Origin: Monomorium pharaonis
Lineage: Eukaryota > Arthropoda > Insecta > Hymenoptera > Formicidae
Assembly: GCF_013373865.1 (NCBI RefSeq)
Contig: NC_050467.1
Location: 27,736,996 to 27,800,995 of the forward strand
DNA: 64,000 nucleotides
Direction of reading: 5' to 3'
Shown here: one piece after another, positions 11,763 to 21,197 of the stretch
Layout of the letters: each line of letters begins with the position of its first letter
How positions within the stretch are numbered: the first letter of the stretch is position 1
The notes under the pieces: generated by a model
What the model was told of the DNA's origin: nothing
Seen by the model: the letters and a program-made list of their open reading frames with translations, nothing else
The model's database searches: none
Position numbers and translations under genes: made by a program

Positions 11763-12340
11763 AGACATTGTCTTTTTAAAGGTATTGTCATACCGTTGCG
11801 TTTATTTTTCGTTGTAATGTGATACATAAAATAAAAGTGTACTTTGTGTTATAAAAGCAACAACATTATTTCAGATATACTAAGTATGTAAAACTATTAT
11901 ATTTTCGATAAATGTAACTGAATTTCTTTATTAGCGTCTTTCATATTGTTCGTTTATAATATTACCATTTAATATTGTACAAAAAGATATTAATCTTGTT
12001 TAAAAGTTATTAATGATAATATATTAATAAAAATTAATTAATAACGCTAAAAAAAATAAAACATTTGATATTCCAAGTTATTTATGTCCATTATGGTCCT
12101 TGTAAGGTTTCATCTTTTACTCCTCTCCCACTTCTAAGCGTTTATTGTTCTTCGAGCTGTCAATTGTAGCGTTTCTTTGCTCTGTTCGTCTCCATAGTTT
12201 TTTACTTCATAATTTATAGTTATCTTTGACATTGTTTTAATTTTGAACGATTGAATATGTAACTTATTCACATTCTCAGTGCGCTGTTCGGCTTCTGATG
12301 AGTATTTGAATTTTTTTTATTAGTCAACTAGAACAATTAC

Positions 12341-12440
12341 GGGTCTGTTTGTTTTAACTAAACTTCTTGCACAATTGTCTTTTCTCCAATGTGGAAGGAA
12401 AAGACAACCGTGTAAAAAATTCAGCCAAAATAAACAGGCC
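12341..12440. mobile_element. Short palindromic element (~100 bp)
   Basis: Inverted arms start GGGTCTGTTTGTTTT and end AAAATAAACAGGCC, with the inner block TTGTCTTTTC matching GAAAAGACAA. No coding capacity. The following 12,441-13,165 is AT-rich with no supported feature. Confidence 0.55.
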
Positions 12441-13168
12441 TAATATTTCTTAAAAAAATGCATCAATATAAGTGCAATATCTAATATATATAATATACAA
12501 AGTGTCTGGGAAGAAAATTTACAGATGGAAGAAGATTTACGAAGTAATTCTATATAATTTAATAAAAAGAAGATATAGAATAATAAAACTTAATAAAGGC
12601 TTTGTTTTGTAATTATAAATGTTTAAATATTGACGTAAAAAGTGCCCAAAGTGAATACTTAGACATTATAATTAAACATAAAGCCTTAATCAAAATTACA
12701 TACGTGATATTGTAATTCTAAATGTTAATATTTACATAAAAACGTCCAAAGAACAAAAATATTTAAATATAAAAAAACGCTAACTTGTAATATTTTTTAA
12801 GGTTAGATAGAGTAAGATAATTAATTTTTTGTTTATATAATATATAATGCTACATACACTTTTAACATATTTACAGAAATGTATAAATCTAGTGAAGCAA
12901 TCACTACGATTACATATTTCAATTTAGGATTGATGAGCTGTTAATTTGATTTTCTGAGAAAATTTGCAAACATATTCTAACAGTCTAATTACTTCATTTA
13001 TCCACTAGTTATGCATTTCGAGTCTACTAATGGAACTTTTCATGTCTTAAGCATTTATTCATGGCCCGTTATAAAAATAATTTTTAGATGACATACTAAA
13101 GTTGAAATATTCTATTAATTATTAATAAATACGTTTCAGTCAACATATAAATCATGTGTATATACTTA

Positions 13169-13267
13169 GGCTGCATTCCGATATTCACTGCCAGTACTGA
13201 AATTCTACAGTGTATGTGACGTAAACTATAGATTTTCAGTACTGGCAGTGAATATTGGAATGCAGCC
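13169..13267. mobile_element. 99-bp hairpin element with TTA target duplication
   Basis: The arms begin GGCTGCATTCC and end GGAATGCAGCC, and the hairpin is nearly perfect over ~40 bp on each side. Direct TTA repeats flank it (13,166-13,168 and 13,268-13,270). A 3-bp TTA duplication is the PIF/Harbinger signature (family knowledge), so it is probably a Harbinger-type MITE. Confidence 0.75.
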
Positions 13268-13321
13268 TTAAAATGAATCGTGTGACATTAGTTAACCTTG
13301 CAAAACACATGTTACGACTTA

Positions 13322-13562
13322 GAGCCATCGCACAAGCTTTTTCGTAACACGTTACGTTACGTTAAGTGCTCCATAAACCTAAGTTCGTACTTAAAATTAA
13401 ACTTACATTAACGCACAAAGAAACTTTTAACGTAAGTTCTTAAGTTCTTACGTTAAGGATTTCTTTGTGCGTTAATTTAAGTTAAATTTTAAGTACAACT
13501 TAGGTTCGTATGGAGTACTTAACGTAACGTAACGCGTTATGGAAGAGTTTGTGCGGTGGCCC
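13322..13562. mobile_element. 241-bp hairpin element with TTA target duplication
   Basis: The ~80-bp arms contain CGTTACGTTACGTTAAGT, with terminal GAGCCATCGCACAA on the left and TTGTGCGGTGGCCC on the right. TTA flanks both ends (13,319-13,321 and 13,563-13,565). It is non-coding and Harbinger-like by its target site. Confidence 0.75.
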
Positions 13563-13567
13563 TTATA

Positions 13568-13706
13568 AGCCCATTTCTACCAACGTAGATTAACTTTAAT
13601 CTCGGATTAACTTATTCTTTATCTCTTTTTAATTTTTGAAACTAGAATAAGATAACAAGTAAATTAAACCGAGATTAAAGTAATTCTACGTTGGTAGAAA
13701 CAGCTC
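13568..13706. mobile_element. Hairpin element with TTCTACCAACGTAG arms
   Basis: The arms of about 50 bp match in inverted orientation (TTTCTACCAACGTAGA and TCTACGTTGGTAGAAA). It directly abuts the previous hairpin on the left and the next on the right. The ends are approximate because no clear target duplication was found. Confidence 0.6.
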
Positions 13707-13709
13707 ATA

Positions 13710-13851
13710 GACTACGTTTACACGTCGGGTTTAACAACATCGGAGTTATAAAACTGGCCAACTACAGCCATTCCTCAGAAGAATGGAATGGTTATGATTG
13801 GCCAGCTCTAGAAGTATCGATGTTGTTTAAGGGTGTCGTGTAAACGTAGTC
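13710..13851. mobile_element. 142-bp hairpin element with ATA target duplication
   Basis: The arms begin GACTACGTTTACAC and end GTGTAAACGTAGTC. Direct ATA repeats flank the element at 13,707-13,709 and 13,852-13,854. The internal arms contain GGCCAACTACAGCCATTCC and its near inverse. No ORF. Confidence 0.65.
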
Positions 13852-13894
13852 ATAGATTTTGTATAATTTTTAAACATGCACCGACGTATCTATT

Positions 13895-14003
13895 GGCCTT
13901 CGTTTTAGCTGCACTGGTGCACTGGTGCAACAAGTTAAAGTGAGATAAATATATTTTTTCTCATTTTAACTTATCGCACCAGTGCAGCTAAAAAGAACAG
14001 GCC
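13895..14003. mobile_element. Hairpin element, CACTGGTGCA family, copy 1
   Basis: Inverted arms contain TTTTAGCTGCACTGGTGCA and its inverse, around an AT-rich loop with ATATTTTTTCTCA. The element at 14,187-14,309 belongs to the same family. Confidence 0.65.
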
Positions 14004-14139
14004 TTATTTTAGTTTATGGAATAAACAAATATCCATAAGAATCATGGAAACGGTAAAAAAAAGTACGTGTATGTAATGTTTTTAAGGTTGGATAATCTGT
14101 CATGATATGTTAAAGTTTTCCACTAAAAGACTGTGCGAC

Positions 14140-15150
14140 GCCCAATCGTGTGGTGTCCAATCGTGCTGTGTCCAATAATACGTGGCTTGTTCTTTTTCGC
14201 TGCACTGCTGTGCACTGCTGCACTGGTGCAACAGATTAAAGTAAGACAAAAATATTTTTTCTCACTCTAACTTATTGCACCAGTGTAGCGGTGCAGCGAA
14301 AAAGAACAATCCAATAGTGTCCAATCGTGCGGTGTCCAATAATGCGGTGTCTAATCGTGCGGTGTCCAATAATGCGGTGTCCAATAATGCGCTGTCCAAT
14401 AATGCGGTGTCCAATCGTGCAATGTTCGTGTCCAATCGTGCGGTGTCCAATAATGCGGTGTCCAATAATGCAGTGTCCAATAATGCGGTGTCCAATAATG
14501 CGGTGTCCAATCGTGCGGTGTCCAATAATGCGGTGTCCAATAATGCGGTGTCCAATAATGCGGTGTCCAATCGTGCAATGTTCGTGTCCAATTGTGCGGT
14601 GTCCAATAATGCGGTGTCCAATAATGCGGTGTCCAATCGTGCGGTGTCCAATAATGCGGTGTCCAATAATGCGGTGTCCAATAATGCAGTGTCCAATAAT
14701 GCGGTGTCCAATAATGCGGTGTCCAATCGTGCGGTGTCCAATAATGCGGTGTCCAATCGTGCGGTTTCCAATAATGCGGTGTCCAATAATGCGGTGTCCA
14801 ATAATGCGGTGTCCAATAATGCGGTGTCCAATAATGCGGTGTCCAATAATACAGTGTCCAATCGTGTGGTATAGATGTTTTATTAGTGTAATTCAATTAT
14901 ACGGTATCGAAACGTTCGGTGTCCAATCGTGTGGTGTCCAATCGTGCGGTGTCCAATAATGCGGTGTCCAATCGTGCAATGTTTGTGTCCAATCATGCGG
15001 TGTCCAATCGTGCGGTGTCCAAACGTGCGGTGTCCAATCGTGCCGTGTCCAATCGTGCGGTGTCCAATCGAGCCGTGTCCAATCGTGCGTGTCCAATCGT
15101 GCGTGTCCAATCGAGCGGTGTCCAATCGTTACGTGTCCAAACGGGATACT
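14140..15150. repeat. 15-bp minisatellite (TGTCCAATAATGCGG / TGTCCAATCGTGCGG)
   Basis: More than 50 units of a 15-bp repeat run across this interval. It is interrupted by a hairpin element (14,187-14,309) and a degenerate spacer (about 14,877-14,918). Units alternate between TAATGCGG and TCGTGCGG forms, and a longer variant containing GCAATGTTCGTG recurs 156 bp apart (near 14,421 and 14,577) and again near 14,977. Because 15 is a multiple of 3, long ORFs stay open in several frames on both strands. I regard those as artefacts. Confidence 0.93.
14187..14309. mobile_element. Hairpin element, CACTGGTGCA family, copy 2, inside the minisatellite
   Basis: Inverted arms (TTGTTCTTTTTCGCTGCAC on the left, its inverse on the right) enclose the same AT loop as the 13,895-14,003 copy. 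Minisatellite units lie on both sides, so the element inserted into the array. Confidence 0.65.
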
Positions 15151-15182
15151 CCCCAGTTTTTGTACATGTAACAATTTCTGTG

Positions 15183-15305
15183 ATGTGCTAGTAGCTGCGG
15201 ATCAAGGAATTCCTTGATGATCCACAGCTACTGTCACATAACAGTAATTTTTATGTGGATTAAAGAATTTCTTGATGATCCGTAGCTACTATCACATGAC
15301 AATAA
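15183..15305. repeat. Two tandem copies of a short hairpin-bearing repeat
   Basis: A ~60-bp unit occurs twice. The first contains a perfect-looking small hairpin around GGAATTCC (GTAGCTGCGGATCAA pairing with its near inverse); the second carries AAGAATTTCTTGATGATCC. Both are followed by TCACATRACARTAATTTTTAT. Origin unknown. It lies just beyond the end of the RGG gene. Confidence 0.5.
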
Positions 15306-15328
15306 TTTTTATATTCATTACGTATCTT

Positions 15329-16100
15329 TCATTTATAACTTATATAAATGTTCTGTGGTCCTCTTCCACGGCCTTTTCCACGGCCTCGTCCGCGACCTCG
15401 CTTGCGGCCTCGCTCGCGACCTCTACCACCGCGTTGCCAGCGACGAGCTGTAAAAAGAAAAAAACAATAAAATATTAATAAATATTTTATTTTATAATTT
15501 TTTTTACTTACGTTTTATTTGCTGTAGTTCTGAGGTCTGTGGCGATGGCGGAGGCGGAGGCGGCATAAATCCTCCCCATGGATAATAATATGGATAATAC
15601 CACCATGGCGAAGGGGCCGACGTCATCGTCGGCTGTGGCGGCAGCGGGATGGCCGACGTTGCCGGCGGTGGCGGTGGTGGTGGTGGGATCCATGGCGTCG
15701 GCGGCAGCGATGGTGCGACCGATGTCGTCGGCAGCGGTGGTGCGACCGATGTCGTCGGCAGCGGTGGTGCGGCCGATGTTGTCGGCAGCGATGGTGCGGC
15801 CGATGTCGTCGGCGGCGGCGATGGGGCCGATATCGATGGTGACGATGACGGTGGCGGGGCCGTCATATCTTTTACAGTCTGCAACTTCTCAGATTGAGAA
15901 GCCTGCACATGCAGCTTCTCAATCTGAGAAGCTGCAGCGGCTATAACTTCGTCATCCGTATCCATCATTCTGAAATTAAATGGATTAATTTTATATATTC
16001 TTAAATTAATTTATTTTTACGAGACATGGTATACTTACACATCAATCTCTTCGATCTCTTTGACCCGCGACCGTGCTTCGACCTCCTCGTTTGCCGCCAT
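15329..16100 (-). CDS. Proline-rich / RGG-box protein, three-exon gene model
   Basis: I assembled this on the minus strand from exon 1 (16,100-16,039, ATG), exon 2 (15,969-15,512) and exon 3 (15,447-15,329, stop TGA). Both donors are GTAAGT, and the acceptors are TTTCAG and TTTACAG. The frame is kept across both introns (62 nt with phase 2, 458 nt, 119 nt), giving about 212 residues. The protein has an acidic N terminus, a short duplicated SQIEKL/SQSEKL segment, a long proline-rich stretch of PxLPTTSxAPP-type repeats with polyproline runs, a WWYYPYYYPWGGF aromatic patch and a C-terminal RGRGRG/RGRERGR tract ending NIYISYK. An RGG/RG tract suggests RNA binding and arginine methylation (inference). 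I do not recognise the family. Confidence 0.65.
15512..15969 (-). other. Exon 2 of the proline-rich/RGG gene
   Basis: It encodes the proline-rich centre and runs from a TTTCAG acceptor to a GTAAGT donor. Without splicing, the frame would stop three residues past the donor (KRK, stop), which would remove the RGG tail; the intron is therefore important to the call. Confidence 0.6.
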
Positions 16101-16677
16101 GTTTTTCTCTTTACTGATTTGCGTTTCACTTTTGACGCTATTACGTTAAAGCTGGTATTCATAAACAGGTCTTATATTCAAGAAGATCATCTTAAGTACT
16201 ACCTTAAGATGTCATCAACCAATCACAGAGCCATATAAGCGTAAAATCCATAAACCATAAAATCCAAATGATTTACACGCGTCCAAATGAGAGCTCTATT
16301 TTTTTAAAAAAGCAAAGCTCTTATTGGTTATCGCGTATTAACCAATCGAGGATTTCTTCGATAGCGTCAAATGGATCGCAGCCTTTATTGTTTTAAATTA
16401 CGCTCGGTCTAGATATACTATTTCTATGGTATCTTCATTGTTGATGAATTGTTTATGGTTATGGTTTGTCTTCAATATTGATCATTATTGATTACAGATT
16501 GTCAATATAATTGTCAATATAATTGGATTATTAAATCAAAGGTAAGAAGAAAACATTGAAAATAACATTTTAGTAAGTATCAAGATAAATGTGTAACTAT
16601 TTTCAAAGTTTAGATAAAAGCAAATGGTACATAAAAGCATTAAGAATAAAATACGGTTATGTTAGTCTTTATTTATT
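16101..16677. other. Intergenic, no supported gene
   Basis: This interval lies upstream of the RGG gene on its strand and probably contains its promoter. Near 16,150-16,250 there is a segment (GGTATTCATAAAC, CTTAAGATGTCATCAACC) resembling a palindromic repeat found again around 61,510-61,620. No ORF of interest. Confidence 0.4.
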
Positions 16678-16917
16678 AAGGCCGGAGGCAGAAAACGAGA
16701 CGTAGATGTCGCAGTCGTAGTCGTAGGGTAAGACCGAAGCAAAGAACAAGACGTAGGTGTCGTAGTCGTAAAGTAAGGCAGAGAACAACGTAAGTCGTAA
16801 TATACTACTATTCTAGAGTCTAGAATAGTATACTACGACATGTACGACTTATTATCCTACGACTACGACTGCGATATCTACGTTATCGACGATATCTTGT
16901 TCTCTGCCTTCGGCCTA
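16678..16917. mobile_element. Hairpin element with GGCCGGAGGCAGA arms
   Basis: The outer arms begin AAGGCCGGAGGCAGAAAACGAG and end with the inverse (CTCTGCCTTCGGCCT). Inner blocks GTCGCAGTCGTAGTCGTAG also pair, and the centre is the perfect palindrome CTATTCTAGAGTCTAGAATAG. Non-coding. Confidence 0.65.
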
Positions 16918-17254
16918 AGTATCTTTACGTATATAAGTACTGTGTTTTCAATCTTCTTTTGCCTCTATCTAAAATAAATTGGAAAAATATTACAATAATA
17001 TTTTTATTTTTAAACAGAGCGTCTCGACTGACTTATTTCCTAAATCTCGGAAACGGCTTTAAATACGAATTCTAGGTAGGATATTATGGAAAAAAATGAA
17101 TTTGACTTTGATGTTGCCAAGGTCATAAGGATGCCAAGGTTAGGAGGATGCCAAGGTCAGGAGGCTGCCAAGGTCAGGAGGATTGTCAACGTTACTCAAA
17201 GTCAAGTTCACATGTTTATCATGTTTAAAGCTGTTTCTAAGCTTTGGGTCAGAC

Positions 17255-17577
17255 CATAGACATAGTAAGTATAGACCAAGCATTTATTGTATAAGCGTGA
17301 TGATGCATACAAAAAGAAAGACAAAAAGATATAAGATGAGTTTCTCTCTCTTACTCATCTTACTTTTTTTTTTTCGTATGCATCAACGCTTATACAGTGG
17401 ATGCTCGATTTATACTTACTATTAGCGTTTTGTTGACCCGATCTGACTCCGAGTCAATGGTTTGTTCTTTTCCACTGCAAAAAAGTGATAAACTGTGCAA
17501 GAAATGAAGATAAAAGGAACAGACCATTGACCCGGAGTCGGGTCGAGTCAACAAATCAAAAACGCTATATGTCTATG
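17255..17577. mobile_element. Hairpin element with 8-bp target duplication, carrying a nested insertion
   Basis: The ends are CATAGACATAG and (after removing the insertion) its inverse CTATG...GTCTATG. Direct 8-bp repeats GGTCAGAC flank it (17,247-17,254 and 17,578-17,585). An 8-bp duplication is typical of hAT elements (family knowledge). A second hairpin is inserted in its right arm. Confidence 0.7.
17423..17567. mobile_element. 145-bp hairpin element nested inside the preceding one
   Basis: The ends are TAGCGTTTT and AAAACGCTA, and inner arms GTTGACCCG and CGGGTCGAGTCAAC pair. TAT is duplicated on both sides (17,420-17,422 and 17,568-17,570). Removing the insertion and one TAT restores a right arm that matches the left arm of the host hairpin exactly over CATAGACATAGTAAG, which proves the order of events. 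Confidence 0.75.
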
Positions 17578-17602
17578 GGTCAGACTTTGGAGACGCTATG
17601 TT

Positions 17603-17890
17603 AAGCCTTGTTTTACAATAACCGTAGTGATAAGGTAGCAAGGTCGTTGTAATTTGCGACAGCCAATGAGTATAAAGGCTATCTACAATTGCGTAAACGT
17701 AGTTGTAAACGTAAAATTATAAAAAACTGATCAATCACATATTTATTTCTTTAGTGATCGAAGAATAATCAACTGTGATCAGTTGATTTTTTATTTGCAA
17801 CCACGTTTACACAATTGTTGAATCGTCTTTAAATTTTTATGTTGCAATGAGCTTACAACTTCACTACTACGGCTATTGCAGATGAGGCTT
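17603..17890. mobile_element. Hairpin element with an inner hairpin (about 17,674-17,832)
   Basis: The outer arms begin AAGCCTTGTTTTACAATAACC and end GGTTATTG-like/AGGCTT sequence, about 70% matched. The inner pair contains ACAATTGCGTAAACG and CGTTTACACAATTG. Probably one hairpin element within the loop of another. Non-coding. Confidence 0.5.
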
Positions 17891-18004
17891 TTATATGTAA
17901 TAATTATCTTTTTTACGTTTTTTAGTCACATACATACTTAGTGTTTATTGGTTTAAAAAAGAGAGGTAAGGCTTTTTTTTACTACGTTATACTTTTTTTT
18001 TATT

Positions 18005-18175
18005 AAGAGATTGCTGTGCGCCTATAAAAAAACGGCTGCTCTGCGCCAATAAAAAAGGCTACTGTGCGCCTATAAAAACCGGTTGCTTTGCGCCAATAAG
18101 AAAAGGCTGCTGTGCGTTTATAAAAAAAGGTTGCTGTGCACCTACATAAATACGGTTGCTGTGCACCAATACAAA
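18005..18175 (+). repeat. ~30-bp tandem repeat ahead of the Ulp1 ORF
   Basis: About six copies of a unit like GCTGCTGTGCGCCTATAAAA occur, with alternating CCTATAAAA and CCAATAAAA endings. It directly precedes the Helitron-associated Ulp1 ORF, so it may belong to the element's 5' region or promoter (inference). Confidence 0.7.
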
Positions 18176-18207
18176 ATTGTTTTGTTTTTTATTTATTTTA
18201 TATAAAA

Positions 18208-19815
18208 ATGTCTATAAAAACAAAACAAGTAACGCTCTCGTTAGAAGAAAAAAATATTATTGTTCAAGGTGGATGGTTAGAAGATGTGCACATGGAGCAT
18301 TTTAATCATCTTTTAAAAAGTAATTCAAGTTATAAACCCGTTAGTACGTTGCAAACTTATATTCCTGATACAATACCGTCTATGTCAGAAAATGAAAAAC
18401 ATATACAGATTTTACATAGTTCTGATTTTGATTTAGATACTTATAAACCTAGTTCATTAAATTTATATAAGTTACATGAGCTATTGAATGCAAATAGACA
18501 TTGGGTGTGCTCTTACTATGATAGAAAAGATATATATATTTTTGATTTGTTTAATAAAAAGAAGTTGCACAAACGTCATGAACAAGTTTTAAGACGATTA
18601 TTTCCATTTTATCCATTTGATAAGAAGCATGTAATATTTCCTACTGTGCAACAACAACCAAACTGTAGCGATTGTGGTGTTTTTGCAATAGCTTTTGCTA
18701 CTTCGTTATTATTTAACATTAAACCCGAAAAAGTAAGATACGATGTTAGTAAAATGCGCTCGCATTTATTAAACCTTTTTCAGTTTAATAAGATTGAGCA
18801 CTTTCCTCAAGATCTACTGTATGGTGTGCCTCAGACAGTGTTTCCATTAGCGATAATAAGAGCAAAAGAAGCTGAAGCGTTTCGTTTACGTGCAAAACGT
18901 CAAAGTAAGAAAACGCAATCACAAAAATTAAATAAACAAAAGATTTGCAATTCTCAACAAACTAAGAAAAAATTATCAAGCATACCAATATCAAAACATA
19001 TTGAGCAGTTTAATAAAACTCAAAATGAATCGTGTGTAGAAAATGTCAATTGTAAAAACAAAGATAAAAATAACGTGAAAATTTACGACATAAACAATGA
19101 TATAGAAAATAAATTTTCTAATAATCATCAGCAAAATAAAAACAATTTTGGAGTCAAACATGTTAATAAAGAGAAATGTCAACGAGAAATGACGTTGTCG
19201 TCAGAACAAAAAAATATTATTGCTCAAAATGAATGGTTAAATGATTTGCATATGGATTATTTTAATTACCTTTTAGAAAAGTATTCAGCTTATAGACCTG
19301 TTGGAACATGGCGAGTACAAACAATAGATAGAGTGCAACCAATACCAACCAATAAAAAACATATACAGATATTACCTGTTACGAGGTTGGGACTACATTG
19401 GACATGTTGTTATTATGATACAAAGGATATATATATTTATGATTCTTTTAATTCAAAAATGTTAAGTGACTGTCAAAAACAATTTTTGGACAAATTATTT
19501 CCAACATATGATTTCATTAAGTGTCCTGTAAAATTTCTTTTTGTGCAAGAACAACCGAATACGCATGATTGTGGTGTTTTTGCCATAGCATTTGCTGTTT
19601 CGCTATTTTTTAACACTAAACCCGAAAATGTAAGATATGACGTTAGCTTAATGCGTTTGCATTTAATACAAATGTTTGAATCCAATAAAATTGAGCACTT
19701 TCCTCTAAAATTAAATCAATATCAAGAAAATAATGATTCTCGGCAAACTAAGGAAAAATTAAATAACGATTTAATAAAAACGCAAAGTTTAAACGAAAAA
19801 AAGTACAATTATTAA
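18208..19815 (+). CDS. Helitron-associated protein with two Ulp1/C48 cysteine protease domains
   Basis: From the ATG at 18,208 this is 535 residues. An upstream in-frame ATG at 18,136 lies in the tandem repeat and is less likely. Two homologous domains each start with a L(E/S)EE/QKNII..WL.D.HM..FN.LL block. Each keeps the Ulp1 catalytic residues: His98 in HWVCSYYD, an Asp in IYIFD, Gln in QQQPN and Cys156 in DCGVFAIAF; then His397 in HWTCCYYD, IYIYD, QEQPN and Cys455 in DCGVFAIAF. Ulp1 enzymes cleave SUMO-like conjugates or precursors (family knowledge). In a transposon they could process the polyprotein or remove host SUMO (inference). The frame ends at 19,815 just after an A7 run near 19,796-19,802. 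In another frame the sequence stays open to the Gypsy insertion, so a one-base frameshift probably cut this off from the rest of the Helitron protein. Confidence 0.8.
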   Translation: MSIKTKQVTLSLEEKNIIVQGGWLEDVHMEHFNHLLKSNSSYKPVSTLQTYIPDTIPSMSENEKHIQILHSSDFDLDTYKPSSLNLYKLHELLNANRHWVCSYYDRKDIYIFDLFNKKKLHKRHEQVLRRLFPFYPFDKKHVIFPTVQQQPNCSDCGVFAIAFATSLLFNIKPEKVRYDVSKMRSHLLNLFQFNKIEHFPQDLLYGVPQTVFPLAIIRAKEAEAFRLRAKRQSKKTQSQKLNKQKICNSQQTKKKLSSIPISKHIEQFNKTQNESCVENVNCKNKDKNNVKIYDINNDIENKFSNNHQQNKNNFGVKHVNKEKCQREMTLSSEQKNIIAQNEWLNDLHMDYFNYLLEKYSAYRPVGTWRVQTIDRVQPIPTNKKHIQILPVTRLGLHWTCCYYDTKDIYIYDSFNSKMLSDCQKQFLDKLFPTYDFIKCPVKFLFVQEQPNTHDCGVFAIAFAVSLFFNTKPENVRYDVSLMRLHLIQMFESNKIEHFPLKLNQYQENNDSRQTKEKLNNDLIKTQSLNEKKYNY

Positions 19816-19957
19816 TAAATGATATTTATGTTGAAAAGATTGATAAAGGATTAGAAAGTGAATTGTATATTGAAAATATTTATCATGAGATGAATAATAC
19901 TATTGATAATGATGTATGTAGTGATAATAAGCAAGAACAAATAAACATTCAAGATAC

Positions 19958-20286
19958 TGTGGAGCCGGGCGCGGGACAAGCCCGATCGTAAAAAGTTTTT
20001 CCGACGCTAACACGACGGGTCAGTACGGCGATCGCGAGGTCAGATGCATTTTTTTTTATGCGTCTCTTTTTTCTTTGCCTGCGAGTGGACATGCGATAGC
20101 GCCCGCGGAGCTGGACTCGCGAGCCTGGTGACAAGAAAAAAAAGGACAGTCAGTCTTTGCGAGCGATCCATGCGAATAGCATCGAACGGGCAGTCCTTGC
20201 GAGAAAGTCCTGCAGGTCACATCCTTCCGAGTGTAATAAAGGAAATTTACATTTTAACTGAGTGTGTGCGTATTTGATTTCCTACA
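19958..20286 (+). repeat. 5' LTR of the Gypsy element
   Basis: It starts TGTGGAGCCGGGCGCGGGA and ends TTTCCTACA, 329 bp. A poly(A) signal AATAAA lies at 20,235. It is essentially identical to the 3' copy. Confidence 0.95.
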
Positions 20287-20483
20287 AATTGGGGGCTCGT
20301 CCGGGATTGAGCGAACGAGAAACTGAGTAAGAGAGACGGAGTGAAAGTGACCGCAGGAGCAGAGTGAGAACAACGAGGCAATAAGCGAATTTTGTTTGAG
20401 CGAAGATATAGTGAGGCATACTTTGCAAATCTATCACTAGTTGTGGGTAGTTGTGAGAGCGAATAAACTTATTGTGTGTGAAG

Positions 20484-21197
20484 ATGAGTACCAGGAATCT
20501 ATCAGATTTTACAGTGAATCAGTTGAAAGAAAAATTGCGAGAATTGAATCTTCCCTTGACCGGAAATAAAAACGACTTAGTTGCGCGATTAGCCGAGGCA
20601 GATCCTTCGGGTCCGTGGACAGAGGAAGCTTCTGATACATTGGAGGATGGTGAAGCGATTCGAGGAGGCCCGAACGAAGCTAGCGCGGGGGCATTATCCC
20701 GTCACGAGCGAGAGATCGAGTTATACCGTCGCGAAAAAGAGTTAGCGGAACTAGAGTTGCAGTTGTTGCGGAGGGAGCTAGAGTTAGCCAGAGGGATGCG
20801 GCAATTAAACATCGGAGAGCATAGTCAGGCGGCGGATCGAGAGAATGTTTCACGTGATTATCCGAGACCCAGTATAACGGCCATCGCCGACCTCCTCAGT
20901 TTTTTCGACGGCAGCGGTGACTACGAGACGTGGGAGAAGCAATTCAGGTTGCTGAGAGCAACGTATCGCTTGAACGACGAGTACGCGAGACTTTTGGTGG
21001 GCATGCGGCTAAAGGGAAAAGCGTCAGAATGGCTGCATTCCAAGCCCCAACACATTGAACTGCCAGTAGAAACTTTAGTGAGCGAGATGCGAGAAATGTA
21101 CGATCATCGCCCAAGTAAAATGACGCTACGAAAGCAATTTGAGGAACGCGTGTGGAAAAAGGAAGAACGTTCCAGCAGTACGTTCACGATAAAATAA
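20484..21197 (+). pseudogene. Gypsy gag, N-terminal part with SAP domain (frameshifted)
   Basis: From the ATG at 20,484 the first ~36 residues form a SAP motif (LSDFTVNQLKEKLRELNL, then GNKNDLVARL), a DNA-binding helix-extension-helix. A charged coiled-coil-like segment and the front half of a retrotransposon capsid domain follow (YETWEKQFRLL, ASEWLHSKP). The frame stops at 21,197, but the capsid domain continues in another frame from about 21,165, so a one-base shift near an A5 run (about 21,156-21,160) splits gag. A programmed shift is less likely because the break is in mid-domain. Confidence 0.8.

Noticed and set aside
14140..15150. Repeat array considered as CRISPR
   Set aside because: Contiguous 15-bp units without spacers in a eukaryotic genome; it is a minisatellite.
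14262..15191. Several long ORFs (up to ~200 codons) on both strands with repeats such as AVSNN or DTALL
   Set aside because: They arise from the 15-bp minisatellite, which is open in many frames at once; no promoter or splice signals and no non-repetitive part.
15578..15946. Plus-strand Ala/Gly/Val-rich ORFs opposite the proline-rich gene
   Set aside because: They are antisense shadows of low-complexity proline codons; the minus strand has consistent splice sites and an RGG exon.
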